64,000 bases of DNA from Actinomadura latina NBRC 106108 (GTDB lineage: Bacteria > Actinomycetota > Actinomycetes > Streptosporangiales > Streptosporangiaceae): the NCBI RefSeq assembly GCF_001552195.1, contig NZ_BCQS01000006.1, positions 124,001 through 188,000 of the forward strand, written 5' to 3'. The translations under genes and the position numbers were made by a program. The number at the start of each line of letters is the position of its first letter. Within the stretch, counting starts at the first letter, position 1. The notes under the pieces are model-generated. The model was not told the DNA's origin and did no database searches. It saw nothing but the letters and a program-made list of their open reading frames with translations. Below are positions 19,202 through 27,235 of this stretch, piece by piece.

Positions 19202-19374
19202 AGGTCACGTCTCGGGCGGGCCCTGGTGAGGGCGGGTGGTTTGGGGTGGTTGATCATTGTATGGAGGAGCCGGGTGTCGCGGGGAGCGGGCGCCTCCCGT
19301 TGTTGGATGCCCAGGTGGTCCGTTCTGTTGACAGAAGCACGGAATTCTGCGCGTCCGGATGAGGTCGTCTTCCG

Positions 19375-19380
19375 TACGAT
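19375..19380 (+). promoter_or_regulatory. -10 element TACGAT, probable leaderless promoter
   Basis: TACGAT ends seven bases before GTG 19388, and no Shine-Dalgarno sequence lies between. This is the spacing of actinobacterial leaderless transcripts, and it supports GTG 19388 as the kinase start. Confidence 0.55.
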
Positions 19381-19387
19381 CGGTGCC

Positions 19388-20236
19388 GTGGACGCGGGGT
19401 GGGTGATCGGCGGTCGGTTCACCATGCTCGACCGGATCGGGACGGGAGGGACGAGCCGTGTGTGGCGGGCCTATGACCATGCGGAGCGGCGGTACTGCGC
19501 GGCCAAGCTGGTCCGGCGGCGGGGGCCCACGTCGATGCTGCGGGTCGTCCGGGAGCGGGCGCTGCGGCTGGCGCATCCGCATGTGGTGACGCCCTACGCG
19601 TCGCGCATGACGGACGATGACGTCCTCCTCGCGATGGACCTGGTGCGCGGTGGCTCGCTGGAGACGCTCCTGGGGGACTACGGCAGGCTCCCGCCCGAGT
19701 ACGCGGCGGAGGTGCTCGATCAACTGCTGGCCGCGCTGAGTCACATCCACGGCGCCGGGGTCGTGCATCGGGACGTGAAGCCCGCCAACCTGCTGCTGGA
19801 GCCGAGCCCGGTCGGGGCGCCGCACGTGCGGCTGGCCGACTTCGGCATCGCGCTGGGGGACGACGGGCTGCGGTTCACCACGACCGGGTTCACCGTGGGG
19901 ACGCCCGGATACCTGGCCCCGGAGGTGCTGGACTGGAACCGTCCGGGGCCGCGCCAGGACCTGTACGCGGCCGGCATGGTCTGCTGGCGCATGCTGACCG
20001 GCGCACGCGACCCCGAGCCCCGGCAGCGGGTCGGGCCGCCGCCCGCCGGCGTTCCGCCGACGCTGTGGTCGGTGGTGGCCCGGCTGTGCGCGGACGACCC
20101 CGCGCACCGTCCCGAGACCGCCGACCTGGCCCGCCGCACCCTGGCCGCGTGCCGCCTTGAGCTTCGCTTCCCCGTCCGGACGCTGGACGGCGAGCCGCTG
20201 CAGATCTTCGACCACCTCGGCCCCTTGCCCCACTGA
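19388..20236 (+). CDS. Soluble Ser/Thr protein kinase
   Basis: A 282-residue protein consisting of little more than a kinase domain. It has a glycine loop IGTGGTSRVW, Lys40 in CAAKLVRR, catalytic loop VVHRDVKPANLL, LADFGIAL and the APE-like YLAPEV. No transmembrane helix or sensor domain follows, so it is cytoplasmic. The GTG start is supported by a TACGAT element seven bases upstream; the reading frame continues to 19148 but without kinase homology. It is divergent from the LCP gene, and PknB-type kinases are known to phosphorylate LCP-type envelope enzymes, so a functional link is possible but unproven. Confidence 0.92.
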   Translation: MDAGWVIGGRFTMLDRIGTGGTSRVWRAYDHAERRYCAAKLVRRRGPTSMLRVVRERALRLAHPHVVTPYASRMTDDDVLLAMDLVRGGSLETLLGDYGRLPPEYAAEVLDQLLAALSHIHGAGVVHRDVKPANLLLEPSPVGAPHVRLADFGIALGDDGLRFTTTGFTVGTPGYLAPEVLDWNRPGPRQDLYAAGMVCWRMLTGARDPEPRQRVGPPPAGVPPTLWSVVARLCADDPAHRPETADLARRTLAACRLELRFPVRTLDGEPLQIFDHLGPLPH

Positions 20237-20239
20237 CCC

Positions 20240-20257
20240 CCGCTCCTTTTGGAGCGG
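20240..20257 (+). terminator. Short hairpin after the kinase gene
   Basis: CCGCTCC (20240-20246) pairs with GGAGCGG (20251-20257) around a TTTT loop, right after the kinase stop. There is no T-run, so termination strength is uncertain. Confidence 0.45.
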
Positions 20258-20337
20258 ACTTCTGGCGAATGTGTGCCGGGTTACCGGGTGGCTGGGTTCA
20301 CCGCCAGGGTGGCGGCACGGATACGCCCTGCACGCTC

Positions 20338-20904
20338 TCAGCCCTTCTCGTAGGTGATCTCTACGCGGCGGTTCTTGGCGCGGCCTTCGGGGTCGTCCTC
20401 ACCGCCCTGTTCGTTGGGGGCGACGGGCCTTGTCTCGCCGTAGCCCTTGGCTTCGATCCGGAAGCTCGCCCCCGTCAGTGCGTCCTGCAGTTCGGCCTTG
20501 ACCGCCTCGGCGCGCTGCTCGGACAGCCTCAGGTTGTAACCGGGGTCACCGATGGAGTCGGAATGGCCGGAGATCTGGACGGTGCCCTTGGCGCCGCGTA
20601 GCCGGGGGGTGAGGTCGGCGATCCGGCGGCGGGCGCTGGAGGCGAGGGCGGCCTGGCCGAAGTCGAACAGGACGTCCGCCGAGATGCTGACCGTGACCTG
20701 CTCGCCGTCGGTGTGCTCCTCTTCCAGTGGGACGACGGCCTTCGACAGGTCGATGGCGCGCACGGCGGGTCCGGTGCCGATGGACTGGACGCTCTCGGCC
20801 AGGTTCTCGTCCGGTACGCCCGGGTCGGCGCCGGCGGCGCTGGAGACGGTCAGGACGACGGCCAGGGCGCTTGCGATGACGGCCGGTCGGCGCATGCGGC
20901 TCAC
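20338..20904 (-). CDS. Secreted OmpA-family peptidoglycan-binding protein
   Basis: A protein of about 188 residues with an N-terminal signal peptide (VIASALAVVLTVSSAAGA). The OmpA C-terminal domain covers about residues 65-185, with VLFDFGQAAL, the peptidoglycan-binding ISGHSDSIGD, NLRLSEQRAEAV and KNRRVEI motifs. OmpA-like domains bind the meso-DAP of peptidoglycan. In this Gram-positive it would be a secreted wall-bound protein. GTG 20904 overlaps the preceding lipoprotein stop as GTGA; ATG 20895 is an alternative with GGTGAG upstream. It forms an operon with the lipoprotein, which suggests that the pair acts together in the envelope. Confidence 0.88.
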   Translation of the reverse strand: MSRMRRPAVIASALAVVLTVSSAAGADPGVPDENLAESVQSIGTGPAVRAIDLSKAVVPLEEEHTDGEQVTVSISADVLFDFGQAALASSARRRIADLTPRLRGAKGTVQISGHSDSIGDPGYNLRLSEQRAEAVKAELQDALTGASFRIEAKGYGETRPVAPNEQGGEDDPEGRAKNRRVEITYEKG

Positions 20905-21440
20905 CGTTCGACCGGGATATCGCGGAACATGGGCCACGTCCCGATCTGGACGTCGATGGACTTCACGCTCTCCGGCGGGGCGGCGAAGGTGAAGAAGAAG
21001 GGGGTGGGCTGGTCGTTCGTCAGCTTCGTGAAGATGTCGTCGGTCTCCAGCTCCTTGCCGCCGGAGTCCTTCACCACGACGTAGCGTTTGAGGTTCACCG
21101 GGTCGATGAGGGATGTGCCCAGGCCGTGCCTGCCGTTCAGGCCGAAGGCGTTGATGCGGTCCGCCTCGTCGGCGGGGATGTGCGGGGTGAACTGGGCGCT
21201 CAGGGTGGCCAGCTTGCCCTTCACCTTCAGGCCCATGATCGCGATGTCGACCGTGGCGCCCTTCGCGATCGGGCTGTCGAAGGTGCCTTTCACCAGCGGC
21301 TCGGTGGCGTTGTCGAAGCTCGCCCGGCCTGCCGAGGCCGCGGAACCGCGGCTGGACGACGGGGCGTCCTCGATCATCGAGCAGCCGGACAGCCCGGCCG
21401 CGAGGAGCAGGGGCGCCGTGATGGCGGCCGCTAGGCGCAT
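20901..21440 (-). CDS. Lipoprotein of unknown function
   Basis: A 179-residue protein with a clear lipobox (LLLAAGLSGC, Cys about residue 19). A Ser/Ala-rich linker and a beta-rich domain follow (VDIAIMGLKVKGKLATL, LKRYVVVKDSGG, TPFFFTFAAPP). I do not recognise the family with confidence; the pattern resembles extracellular Ig-like or DUF4352-type modules. ATG 21440 is chosen because GGAGGACC lies just upstream; the frame extends to 21494 but that extension would precede the signal sequence. It is co-transcribed with the OmpA-like gene and divergent from an HTH regulator. Confidence 0.83.
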   Translation of the reverse strand: MRLAAAITAPLLLAAGLSGCSMIEDAPSSSRGSAASAGRASFDNATEPLVKGTFDSPIAKGATVDIAIMGLKVKGKLATLSAQFTPHIPADEADRINAFGLNGRHGLGTSLIDPVNLKRYVVVKDSGGKELETDDIFTKLTNDQPTPFFFTFAAPPESVKSIDVQIGTWPMFRDIPVER

Positions 21441-21462
21441 GGTCGGTCCTCCGCGGTTCGTC

Positions 21463-21548
21463 GCATATGCAAACAGCGGGTTCCGTGGCAGCATGGCTCA
21501 CAGCCCCGCACCTTTGTGTGCGGACGTGAATCTATCGTTTGCATCTGC
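21463..21548. promoter_or_regulatory. Pair of inverted 12-bp motifs in a divergent promoter region
   Basis: GCATATGCAAAC (21463-21474) and the reverse complement of GTTTGCATCTGC (21537-21548) match at 11 of 12 positions. They sit 62 bp apart between the lipoprotein gene (-) and the HTH gene (+). They are candidate operator half-sites for the neighbouring regulator. Confidence 0.5.
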
Positions 21549-21579
21549 TAATCGTCAAGAGGGCAAGAGGAGTGGAGAG

Positions 21580-22203
21580 GTGAGCGTCGCCGAGGACGCG
21601 GTCGCCCGGAACCGCGCGCTGCAGATCGAGTGGTACGGCGAGCCGCTCGGCGACCGCGTCCGGCCGCTGCTCGACCGGCTCGGGCTGTCGCAGTCCGGGC
21701 TCGCCGGCGTGCTCGGGCTGTCCGCGCCGATGCTGTCGCAGCTCATGTCCGCCCACCGGGCGAAGATCAGCAACCCGGCCGTCCTGCACCGGCTGATGGC
21801 CGTCGAGGAGCTGGTCGCCGGTCCCGCGTTCGGCTCGCTGCCGGCCGCGGACGTCAAGGCGCGGCTGGAGGAGATCAGGGGCGAGACGGCGGCCACCACG
21901 TCCGGGCTCAGGCCGGCCGAGTCCGGACGCACCGCCGCCGCGAGCCGAGCGGCCGAGGCCGGGAACGGCCCCGGTGAGGCGGCGCGGACGGCGGCGGAGC
22001 CGGCGCGGGTGGTGCAGGTGCTGCTGCGCGAGGTCGCCTCCGCCGCCGAGATCGACGCCGCCGCCGCCCTCATCGCCGACCGCTTCCCGGAACTCGCCGA
22101 GGTCCTCCGGGTGTACGGGACGGGCCGGACGAGCGAGGCCGAGGCGCACTTCGCCCGTACGGTGCTCGGCAGGGTGCTCGGCGACCGCTCGGTCATTCCG
22201 TAG
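21580..22203 (+). CDS. Helix-turn-helix DNA-binding protein
   Basis: A 207-residue regulator. Residues 20-75 form an HTH (LLDRLGLSQSGLAGVLGLSAPMLSQL, read in two halves, with a typical Ser-Gln-Ser recognition start). An Ala/Glu-rich linker follows, and then a helical C-terminal domain (about 140-207). I recognise no ligand-binding fold. GTG 21580 follows GAGGAG; the frame extends upstream to 21088 through the divergent gene and is rejected there. It is divergent from the lipoprotein/OmpA pair and lies upstream of the sdh operon. Either could be a target; the inverted motifs at 21463-21548 point to the envelope pair. Confidence 0.8.
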   Translation: MSVAEDAVARNRALQIEWYGEPLGDRVRPLLDRLGLSQSGLAGVLGLSAPMLSQLMSAHRAKISNPAVLHRLMAVEELVAGPAFGSLPAADVKARLEEIRGETAATTSGLRPAESGRTAAASRAAEAGNGPGEAARTAAEPARVVQVLLREVASAAEIDAAAALIADRFPELAEVLRVYGTGRTSEAEAHFARTVLGRVLGDRSVIP

Positions 22204-22286
22204 CGCGCTCATCTCGATTCCGCTGTGCCATAACGACTGGTTATGGACGGCGGACCGTGCGGCGCGCCCGTGACCGGGCTAAAGTC

Positions 22287-22302
22287 TGTGGTCAGGCTCA
22301 CA
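22287..22302 (+). promoter_or_regulatory. Crp/GlxR-type palindrome, distal site
   Basis: TGTGGTCAGGCTCACA resembles the TGTGA-N6-TCACA consensus, with the right half perfect and the left half TGTGG. It is one of two sites in the 354-bp gap (22204-22557) ahead of sdhC; no gene was seen in that gap. Confidence 0.55.
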
Positions 22303-22314
22303 TGCGGGTCTGGC

Positions 22315-22330
22315 TGTTATGTATGTCACA
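22315..22330 (+). promoter_or_regulatory. Crp/GlxR-type palindrome, proximal site
   Basis: TGTTATGTATGTCACA matches the fixed positions of TGTGANNTNNNTCACA except one (T for G at position 4). Its start is exactly 28 bp after that of the distal site, so the two face similar sides of the helix. Confidence 0.62.
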
Positions 22331-22557
22331 GCTCCTGCCGGGTGGCGTAGGGTCGCTTCGCTGGAAGCGCACACGAGGCGTCACCGCCCGCAATGCGGCA
22401 ACGGCCTGAGACCGCCGGAGCGCGGCCCGGGCCGGGACGCATGGCCAGCGGCCCAGGCGCGATGGCGCTGTCGAGCCGATGGCAGGGTGCGACGCCCGCA
22501 TGGTGCGCGCGGACCGTGGTACGGGGACACGACGACCCGAGCTCAGGAGAGCGATCG

Positions 22558-23391
22558 ATGAGCACTGTGGAGGCGCCGGCCAAGACGCGCGCCCAGATCA
22601 AGGAAAGAACCCTCCGGAAGGACAACTGGCGGCTGTACCCCCTCACCACCTTCGTCATCTTCACGGCGTGGGTGGTGTACGCGACCGTCCGGGCCTTCTG
22701 GGGCGCCGCGTTCTACGTGCCGGAGTACCACTACCTGACTCCGTTCTACTCGCCGTGCCTGAACGAGATCTGCAACAACGTGGTGGGTCAGACGGGCGTG
22801 AAGGGCAACGCCGCGGAGTTCGGCACGTTCCTCCCGGCGGGCACCCGCGGCTGGATCCCGTTCGCGGCGATCTCGCTGCCGTTCCTGCTGCTGTTCCGGC
22901 TGACCTGCTACTACTACCGCAAGGCGTACTACCGGTCGTTCTGGCTGTCGCCGTCGGCGTGCGCCGTGAAGGAGCCGCACGGCAAGTACACCGGGGAGCG
23001 CCGCTTCCCGCTGATCGGCCAGAACCTGCACCGCTACTTCTGGCTGGCGGCCGTCCTCATCTCCCTCATCAACACCTACGACGCGATCCGCGCCTTCCAC
23101 GGCAAGGACGGCGGCATCGGCATCGGGCTCGGCACCGTCATCCTCGTGGTGAACGTGATCCTGCTGTGGCTGTACACGCTGTCGTGCCACTCGTGCCGGC
23201 ACATCGTCGGCGGACGGCTGAAGAACTTCTCCAAGCACCCCTTCCGGTACAAGATGTGGGGCTGGGTGTCCAAGATCAACGAGCAGCACGGCATGTACGC
23301 GCTGATCACGCTGGGCTCGCTGGTGGTGGCCGACGCCTACATCGCGCTCGTCGCCGGCGGCGTCTTCAACGACCCGCGCATCTTCAACTGA
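22558..23391 (+). CDS. sdhC: Succinate dehydrogenase membrane anchor, mycobacterial Sdh1 type
   Basis: A 277-residue protein with five hydrophobic segments (about residues 28-48, 98-118, 160-178, 188-208 and 244-265). It is not a classical SdhC. Size, position ahead of SdhA and SdhB, and sequence features match the single anchor of mycobacterial Sdh1 (Rv0249c type). It is Cys/His-rich: Cys67, Cys72, Cys117, Cys135 and CHSC at 210-213. The mycobacterial homologue was reported to hold a membrane-embedded Rieske-type FeS cluster, and these residues could serve that role here. ATG 22558 follows AGGAGA. It leads the operon sdhC-sdhA-sdhB; two Crp-like sites lie 230-270 bp upstream. Confidence 0.86.
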   Translation: MSTVEAPAKTRAQIKERTLRKDNWRLYPLTTFVIFTAWVVYATVRAFWGAAFYVPEYHYLTPFYSPCLNEICNNVVGQTGVKGNAAEFGTFLPAGTRGWIPFAAISLPFLLLFRLTCYYYRKAYYRSFWLSPSACAVKEPHGKYTGERRFPLIGQNLHRYFWLAAVLISLINTYDAIRAFHGKDGGIGIGLGTVILVVNVILLWLYTLSCHSCRHIVGGRLKNFSKHPFRYKMWGWVSKINEQHGMYALITLGSLVVADAYIALVAGGVFNDPRIFN

Positions 23392-23403
23392 GGCCAAGGA
23401 ATC

Positions 23404-25407
23404 ATGACTGAGATCGAGAGGCACTCGTACGACGTCGTGGTGATCGGCGCCGGCGGCGCCGGGCTGCGCGCGGCGATCGAGGCGCGCCTCCAGGGCAAGA
23501 AGACCGCGATCATCTCCAAGTCGCTGTTCGGCAAGGCCCACACGGTGATGGCCGAGGGCGGCGCCGCCGCCGCGATGGGCAATGTCAACCCGCACGACAA
23601 CTGGATGGTCCACTTCCGCGACACCATGCGCGGCGGCAAGTTCATGAACAGCTGGCGGATGGCCGAGCTGCACGCCAAGGAGGCTCCGGACCGCGTCTGG
23701 GAGCTGGAGCTGTGGGGCGCGCTGTTCGACCGCACCAAGGAAGGCAAGATCAGCCAGCGCAACTTCGGCGGGCACGAGTACCCGCGGCTGGCGCACGTCG
23801 GCGACCGGACGGGCCTGGAGCTGATCCGCACCGCCCAGCAGAAGATCGTCGCGCTCCAGCAGGAGGACCACGCCGAGCACGGCGACTACGAGGCCAACCT
23901 CAAGGTGTGGGCCGAGACGACGGTCACCCGGCTGCTGACGGACGCCGACGGGAAGATCTGCGGCGCGTTCGGCTACGTCCGCGAGACCGGCAAGTTCGTC
24001 GTGTTCGAGGCGCCGGCGGTCGTGCTGGCGACCGGCGGCATCGGCAAGGCGTTCAAGGTCACGTCCAACTCCTGGGAGTACACGGGGGACGGACACGCGC
24101 TGGCGCTGCTCGCCGGCGGGACGCTGCTGAACATGGAGTTCGTGCAGTTCCACCCGACGGGGATGGTCTGGCCGCCGTCCGTCAAGGGCATCCTCGTGAC
24201 CGAGTCGGTCCGCGGTGACCGCGGCGTCCTGCGGAACTCCGAGGGCAAGCGGTTCATGTTCGACTACATCCCCGAGGTCTTCAAGGAGCAGTACGCCACC
24301 TCCGAGGAGGAGGGCGACCGCTGGTACGACGACCCGGAGAACAACAAGCGGCCCCCCGAGCTGCTGCCCCGCGACGAGGTGGCGCGCGCGATCAACTCCG
24401 AGGTCAAGGCGGGACGGGGATCGCCGCACGGCGGGGTGTTCCTCACCGTCGTCGACCGGATGCCGGGCGGCGCCGCCGAGATCGTCAAGCGGCTGCCGTC
24501 GATGTACCACCAGTTCAAGGAGCTGGCGGACGTCGACATCACCAAGGAGGCGATGGAGGTCGGCCCGACCTGCCACTACGTGATGGGCGGCGTGGAGGTC
24601 GACCCCGACACGGGCGCGGCGAAGGTCCCCGGCCTGTTCGCGGCGGGCGAGGTGTCCGGCGGCATGCACGGCTCGAACCGGCTCGGCGGCAACTCGCTGT
24701 CGGACCTGCTGGTCTTCGGGCGCCGGGCGGGGCTCGGCGCGTCCGAGTACGTGGACGCGCTGGCCGCGCGGCCGGCCGTCCCCGAGGCCGAGGTCGAGGC
24801 GGCCACGGCCGAGGCGCTCGCGCCGTTCGAGCGGAAGGCCGGCGAGAACCCGTACGCCGTCCACGCCGAGCTGCAGCAGACGATGAACACGCTGGTCGGC
24901 ATCATCCGCAAGGAAGAGGAGCTGGAGCAGGCCATCGAGGCGCTCGGCAAGCTCCGCGAGCGGGTCGCGAACGTCGCCGTCGAGCCGGTCGCGGTCAACG
25001 ACGGCCGCGGCTACCACCCGGGCTGGCACCTCGCGCTGGACCTGCGCAACATGCTGCTGGTCTCGGAGGCGGTCGCGAAGGCGGCGCTGGCGCGGCAGGA
25101 GAGCCGCGGCGGCCACACCCGCGACGACTACCCGGCGATGTCGGCCGAGTGGCGCAAGATCAACCTGGTCTGCTCGCTGGCCGGAGACCCGGCGTCCCCG
25201 CATGTCGAGCTGACGCGGCAGCCGCTGACGCCGATGCGCGAGGACCTGCTCGAACTGTTCGAGAACGACGAGCTGAAGAAGTACCTGACCGCCGAGGAAC
25301 TGCCGAAGGTCCTGGCCGAGGAGGTCAAGACCGAGGAGGCGGAGGCCGCCGCGGGGTCGGGCGCGACCGCCGCCGGCGCCGCGGACGACGAGGAGGGCGA
25401 CCGATGA
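23404..25407 (+). CDS. sdhA: Succinate dehydrogenase/fumarate reductase flavoprotein subunit (Sdh1 type)
   Basis: A 667-residue flavoprotein. The N-terminal FAD site is VVVIGAGGAGLRAA (residues 11-24). His46 in KAHTVMAEGG is the expected covalent FAD attachment residue. The substrate-site motifs QFHPTG and TESVRGDRG are present. The enzyme oxidises succinate to fumarate in the citric acid cycle and passes electrons to SdhB. The last 40 residues are an acidic/Ala-rich tail absent from the second SdhA in this window. The gene starts 12 bp after sdhC and overlaps sdhB as ATGA. Confidence 0.95.
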   Translation: MTEIERHSYDVVVIGAGGAGLRAAIEARLQGKKTAIISKSLFGKAHTVMAEGGAAAAMGNVNPHDNWMVHFRDTMRGGKFMNSWRMAELHAKEAPDRVWELELWGALFDRTKEGKISQRNFGGHEYPRLAHVGDRTGLELIRTAQQKIVALQQEDHAEHGDYEANLKVWAETTVTRLLTDADGKICGAFGYVRETGKFVVFEAPAVVLATGGIGKAFKVTSNSWEYTGDGHALALLAGGTLLNMEFVQFHPTGMVWPPSVKGILVTESVRGDRGVLRNSEGKRFMFDYIPEVFKEQYATSEEEGDRWYDDPENNKRPPELLPRDEVARAINSEVKAGRGSPHGGVFLTVVDRMPGGAAEIVKRLPSMYHQFKELADVDITKEAMEVGPTCHYVMGGVEVDPDTGAAKVPGLFAAGEVSGGMHGSNRLGGNSLSDLLVFGRRAGLGASEYVDALAARPAVPEAEVEAATAEALAPFERKAGENPYAVHAELQQTMNTLVGIIRKEEELEQAIEALGKLRERVANVAVEPVAVNDGRGYHPGWHLALDLRNMLLVSEAVAKAALARQESRGGHTRDDYPAMSAEWRKINLVCSLAGDPASPHVELTRQPLTPMREDLLELFENDELKKYLTAEELPKVLAEEVKTEEAEAAAGSGATAAGAADDEEGDR

Positions 25408-26174
25408 GCTACGAGGCCAAGTTCAAGGTCTGGCGCGGGGACGACGGCGACGGCGAGCTCACCGACTACACGGTCGAGGTGAACGAGGGCGAGGTCGTCC
25501 TCGACATCATCCACCGGTTGCAGGCGACCCAGGCCCCCGACCTCGCCGTCCGGTGGAACTGCAAGGCGGGCAAGTGCGGCTCGTGCTCGGCTGAGATCAA
25601 CGGCATGCCGAAGCTGCTGTGCATGACCCGGATGTCGACCTTCGACCCGGACGAGACCGTCACGGTCACCCCGATGCGGACGTTCCCGGTCATCCGCGAC
25701 CTGGTCACGGACGTGTCGTACAACTACGAGAAGGCGCGGGAGATCCCGTCGTTCGACCCCGGCGACGCCAAGCCCGGCGAACTGCGCATGCAGCAGGTGG
25801 ACGTCGAGCGCTCGCAGGAGTTCCGCAAGTGCATCGAGTGCTTCCTGTGCCAGAACGTGTGCCACGTCATCCGTGACCACGACGAGAACAAGAAGGAGTA
25901 CGCCGGCCCGCGCTTCCTCATGCGGATCGGCGAGCTGGAGATGCACCCGGCGGACCAGGCCGACCGGCGCAACATCGCGCAGGACGACCACGGCCTCGGC
26001 TTCTGCAACATCACCAAGTGCTGCACGGAGGTCTGCCCCGAGCACATCAAGATCACCGACAACGCCCTGATCCCGATGAAGGAGCGGGTCGTGGGCCGCA
26101 GGTACGACCCGGTGGTGTGGCTCGGCAGCAAGCTCGGCATCGTGAAGAAGGGCCAGGACACCCCGTCCGCCTGA
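25404..26174 (+). CDS. sdhB: Succinate dehydrogenase iron-sulfur subunit (Sdh1 type)
   Basis: A 256-residue ferredoxin-like subunit. The [2Fe-2S] ligands are Cys53, Cys58, Cys61 and Cys73. The C-terminal helical domain carries CIECFLCQNVC (143-153) and CNITKCCTEVC (201-211) for the remaining clusters. It carries electrons from FAD to the membrane anchor. The reading frame extends upstream, but ATG 25404 overlaps the sdhA stop as ATGA and gives the canonical N-terminus. A strong terminator follows 18 bp after the stop, closing the operon. Confidence 0.95.
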   Translation: MSYEAKFKVWRGDDGDGELTDYTVEVNEGEVVLDIIHRLQATQAPDLAVRWNCKAGKCGSCSAEINGMPKLLCMTRMSTFDPDETVTVTPMRTFPVIRDLVTDVSYNYEKAREIPSFDPGDAKPGELRMQQVDVERSQEFRKCIECFLCQNVCHVIRDHDENKKEYAGPRFLMRIGELEMHPADQADRRNIAQDDHGLGFCNITKCCTEVCPEHIKITDNALIPMKERVVGRRYDPVVWLGSKLGIVKKGQDTPSA

Positions 26175-26191
26175 GTCTTCCCCGAGGTTCT

Positions 26192-26237
26192 CGCGAACGT
26201 CCCCCGCCGCCCCGCGCGACGGGGGACGTTCGCGTTT
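26192..26237 (+). terminator. Terminator of the first sdh operon
   Basis: CGCGAACGTCCCCCG (26192-26206) pairs perfectly with CGGGGGACGTTCGCG (26220-26234), a 15-bp stem with a 13-base loop, followed by TTT. The rest of the 26175-26504 gap is GC-rich upstream sequence of the Crp/Fnr gene with no recognised gene. Confidence 0.9.
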
Positions 26238-26504
26238 CCGCCGCTCTCCGCTGCGGGGGCGCCGCTCTGGCAGGCGGCGCTCCCGAAACACGGCGGGCGG
26301 CGTGCCCCCGGACCGCCGCCCGCCGCCCCCGCCGTTCCCCGAGGACGCCGCGGACGCCGGAACGGCCGCCCGGTCGCGCACGCCGAGCCCCACCCTGACG
26401 CACGCGCGCCCGCGCGAGTAGGGATTAGTGCACACAACGCGAGATTGAAACGTGATTCTTTTCCAGGGAGGCGGCCGGGCCCGGATCCCTTTAGCGTGGA
26501 GGGC

Positions 26505-27191
26505 ATGAGCCCCCTCGAACCGGGTTCGTTCCTTGCCGATCTCACCGCGGCGGAACGCGCGGACCTGGAATCACGCGGCCGCGTCCGTGACTTCGCGCGG
26601 GGGGACACGCTCTTCACGGAGGGGGAGCAGCCCGGCTGGGTCGCGGTGCTGCTGCGCGGCCGGGTGAAGGCGTTCTCCTACCACGAGCAGGGCGGCGAGG
26701 CCCTGCTGGCGGTGCGCGGGGCCGGGGCGGTGCTCGGCGAGGTCGCCGCGATCGACGGGCTGCCCCGGTCGGCGTCGGTGCAGGCCCTCGAACCGGTGCG
26801 GGCGCTGGCGGTCAGCGCGGAGGAGTTCATGGCGTTCCTGCAGTCGCACGGCCGCGTCTCCATCATCATCATGCGGATGCTGTGCCAGCGCTGGCGCGAC
26901 GCCGACCGCAAGCGCGTCGAGTTCGGCATGTTCGACGCCACCGGACGGGTCGCGCAGCGGCTCGTCGAGCTGGCCGAGCGGTTCGGGGTGCCGCACCCGA
27001 CGGGCACCGGCGAGGAGAGCGTCCGCATCACGCTGAACCTGTCGCAGGAGGAGCTGGCCGGCTGGGTGGGCGCGTCCCGCGAGGCGGTCAGCAAGGCGCT
27101 GCGCACGCTGCGCCGGCACGGCTGGATCGAGACGGGGCGGCGGCGGCTGATCGTGCACGACCTCCAGGCTCTCCGCCGCCACGCACGGTAG
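26505..27191 (+). CDS. Crp/Fnr family transcription regulator
   Basis: A 228-residue regulator. The N-terminal cyclic-nucleotide-binding fold has a canonical phosphate-binding cassette, LGEVAAIDGLPRSASV, with Gly78, Glu79, Arg88, Ser89 and Ala90, as in true cAMP-binding Crp proteins. No Cys cluster of FNR type is present. A C-terminal winged helix (about 170-215) carries LSQEELAGWVGASREAVSKA, the usual recognition helix pattern. ATG 26505 follows GGAGG; the frame from 26445 is longer but has no ribosome site. It lies just after the sdhCAB operon, and Crp-like palindromes precede both sdh operons of this window, which makes them likely targets. Confidence 0.93.
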   Translation: MSPLEPGSFLADLTAAERADLESRGRVRDFARGDTLFTEGEQPGWVAVLLRGRVKAFSYHEQGGEALLAVRGAGAVLGEVAAIDGLPRSASVQALEPVRALAVSAEEFMAFLQSHGRVSIIIMRMLCQRWRDADRKRVEFGMFDATGRVAQRLVELAERFGVPHPTGTGEESVRITLNLSQEELAGWVGASREAVSKALRTLRRHGWIETGRRRLIVHDLQALRRHAR

Positions 27192-27222
27192 CCCGGGTCG
27201 TCCCGCACGCGGCGGCGACCCG

Positions 27223-27228
27223 TACTGT
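27223..27228 (+). promoter_or_regulatory. -10 element TACTGT, probable leaderless promoter
   Basis: TACTGT ends seven bases before ATG 27236. The only purine run, AGG, touches the start codon and cannot act as a ribosome site, so a leaderless LysR transcript is likely. Confidence 0.5.
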
Positions 27229-27235
27229 GTGCAGG

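Noticed and set aside
22543..25203. 886-codon open frame on the minus strand opposite the first sdh operon
   Set aside because: It is a shadow of sdhC and sdhA caused by high GC at third positions. The protein is repetitive His/Arg/Val-rich sequence without domains.
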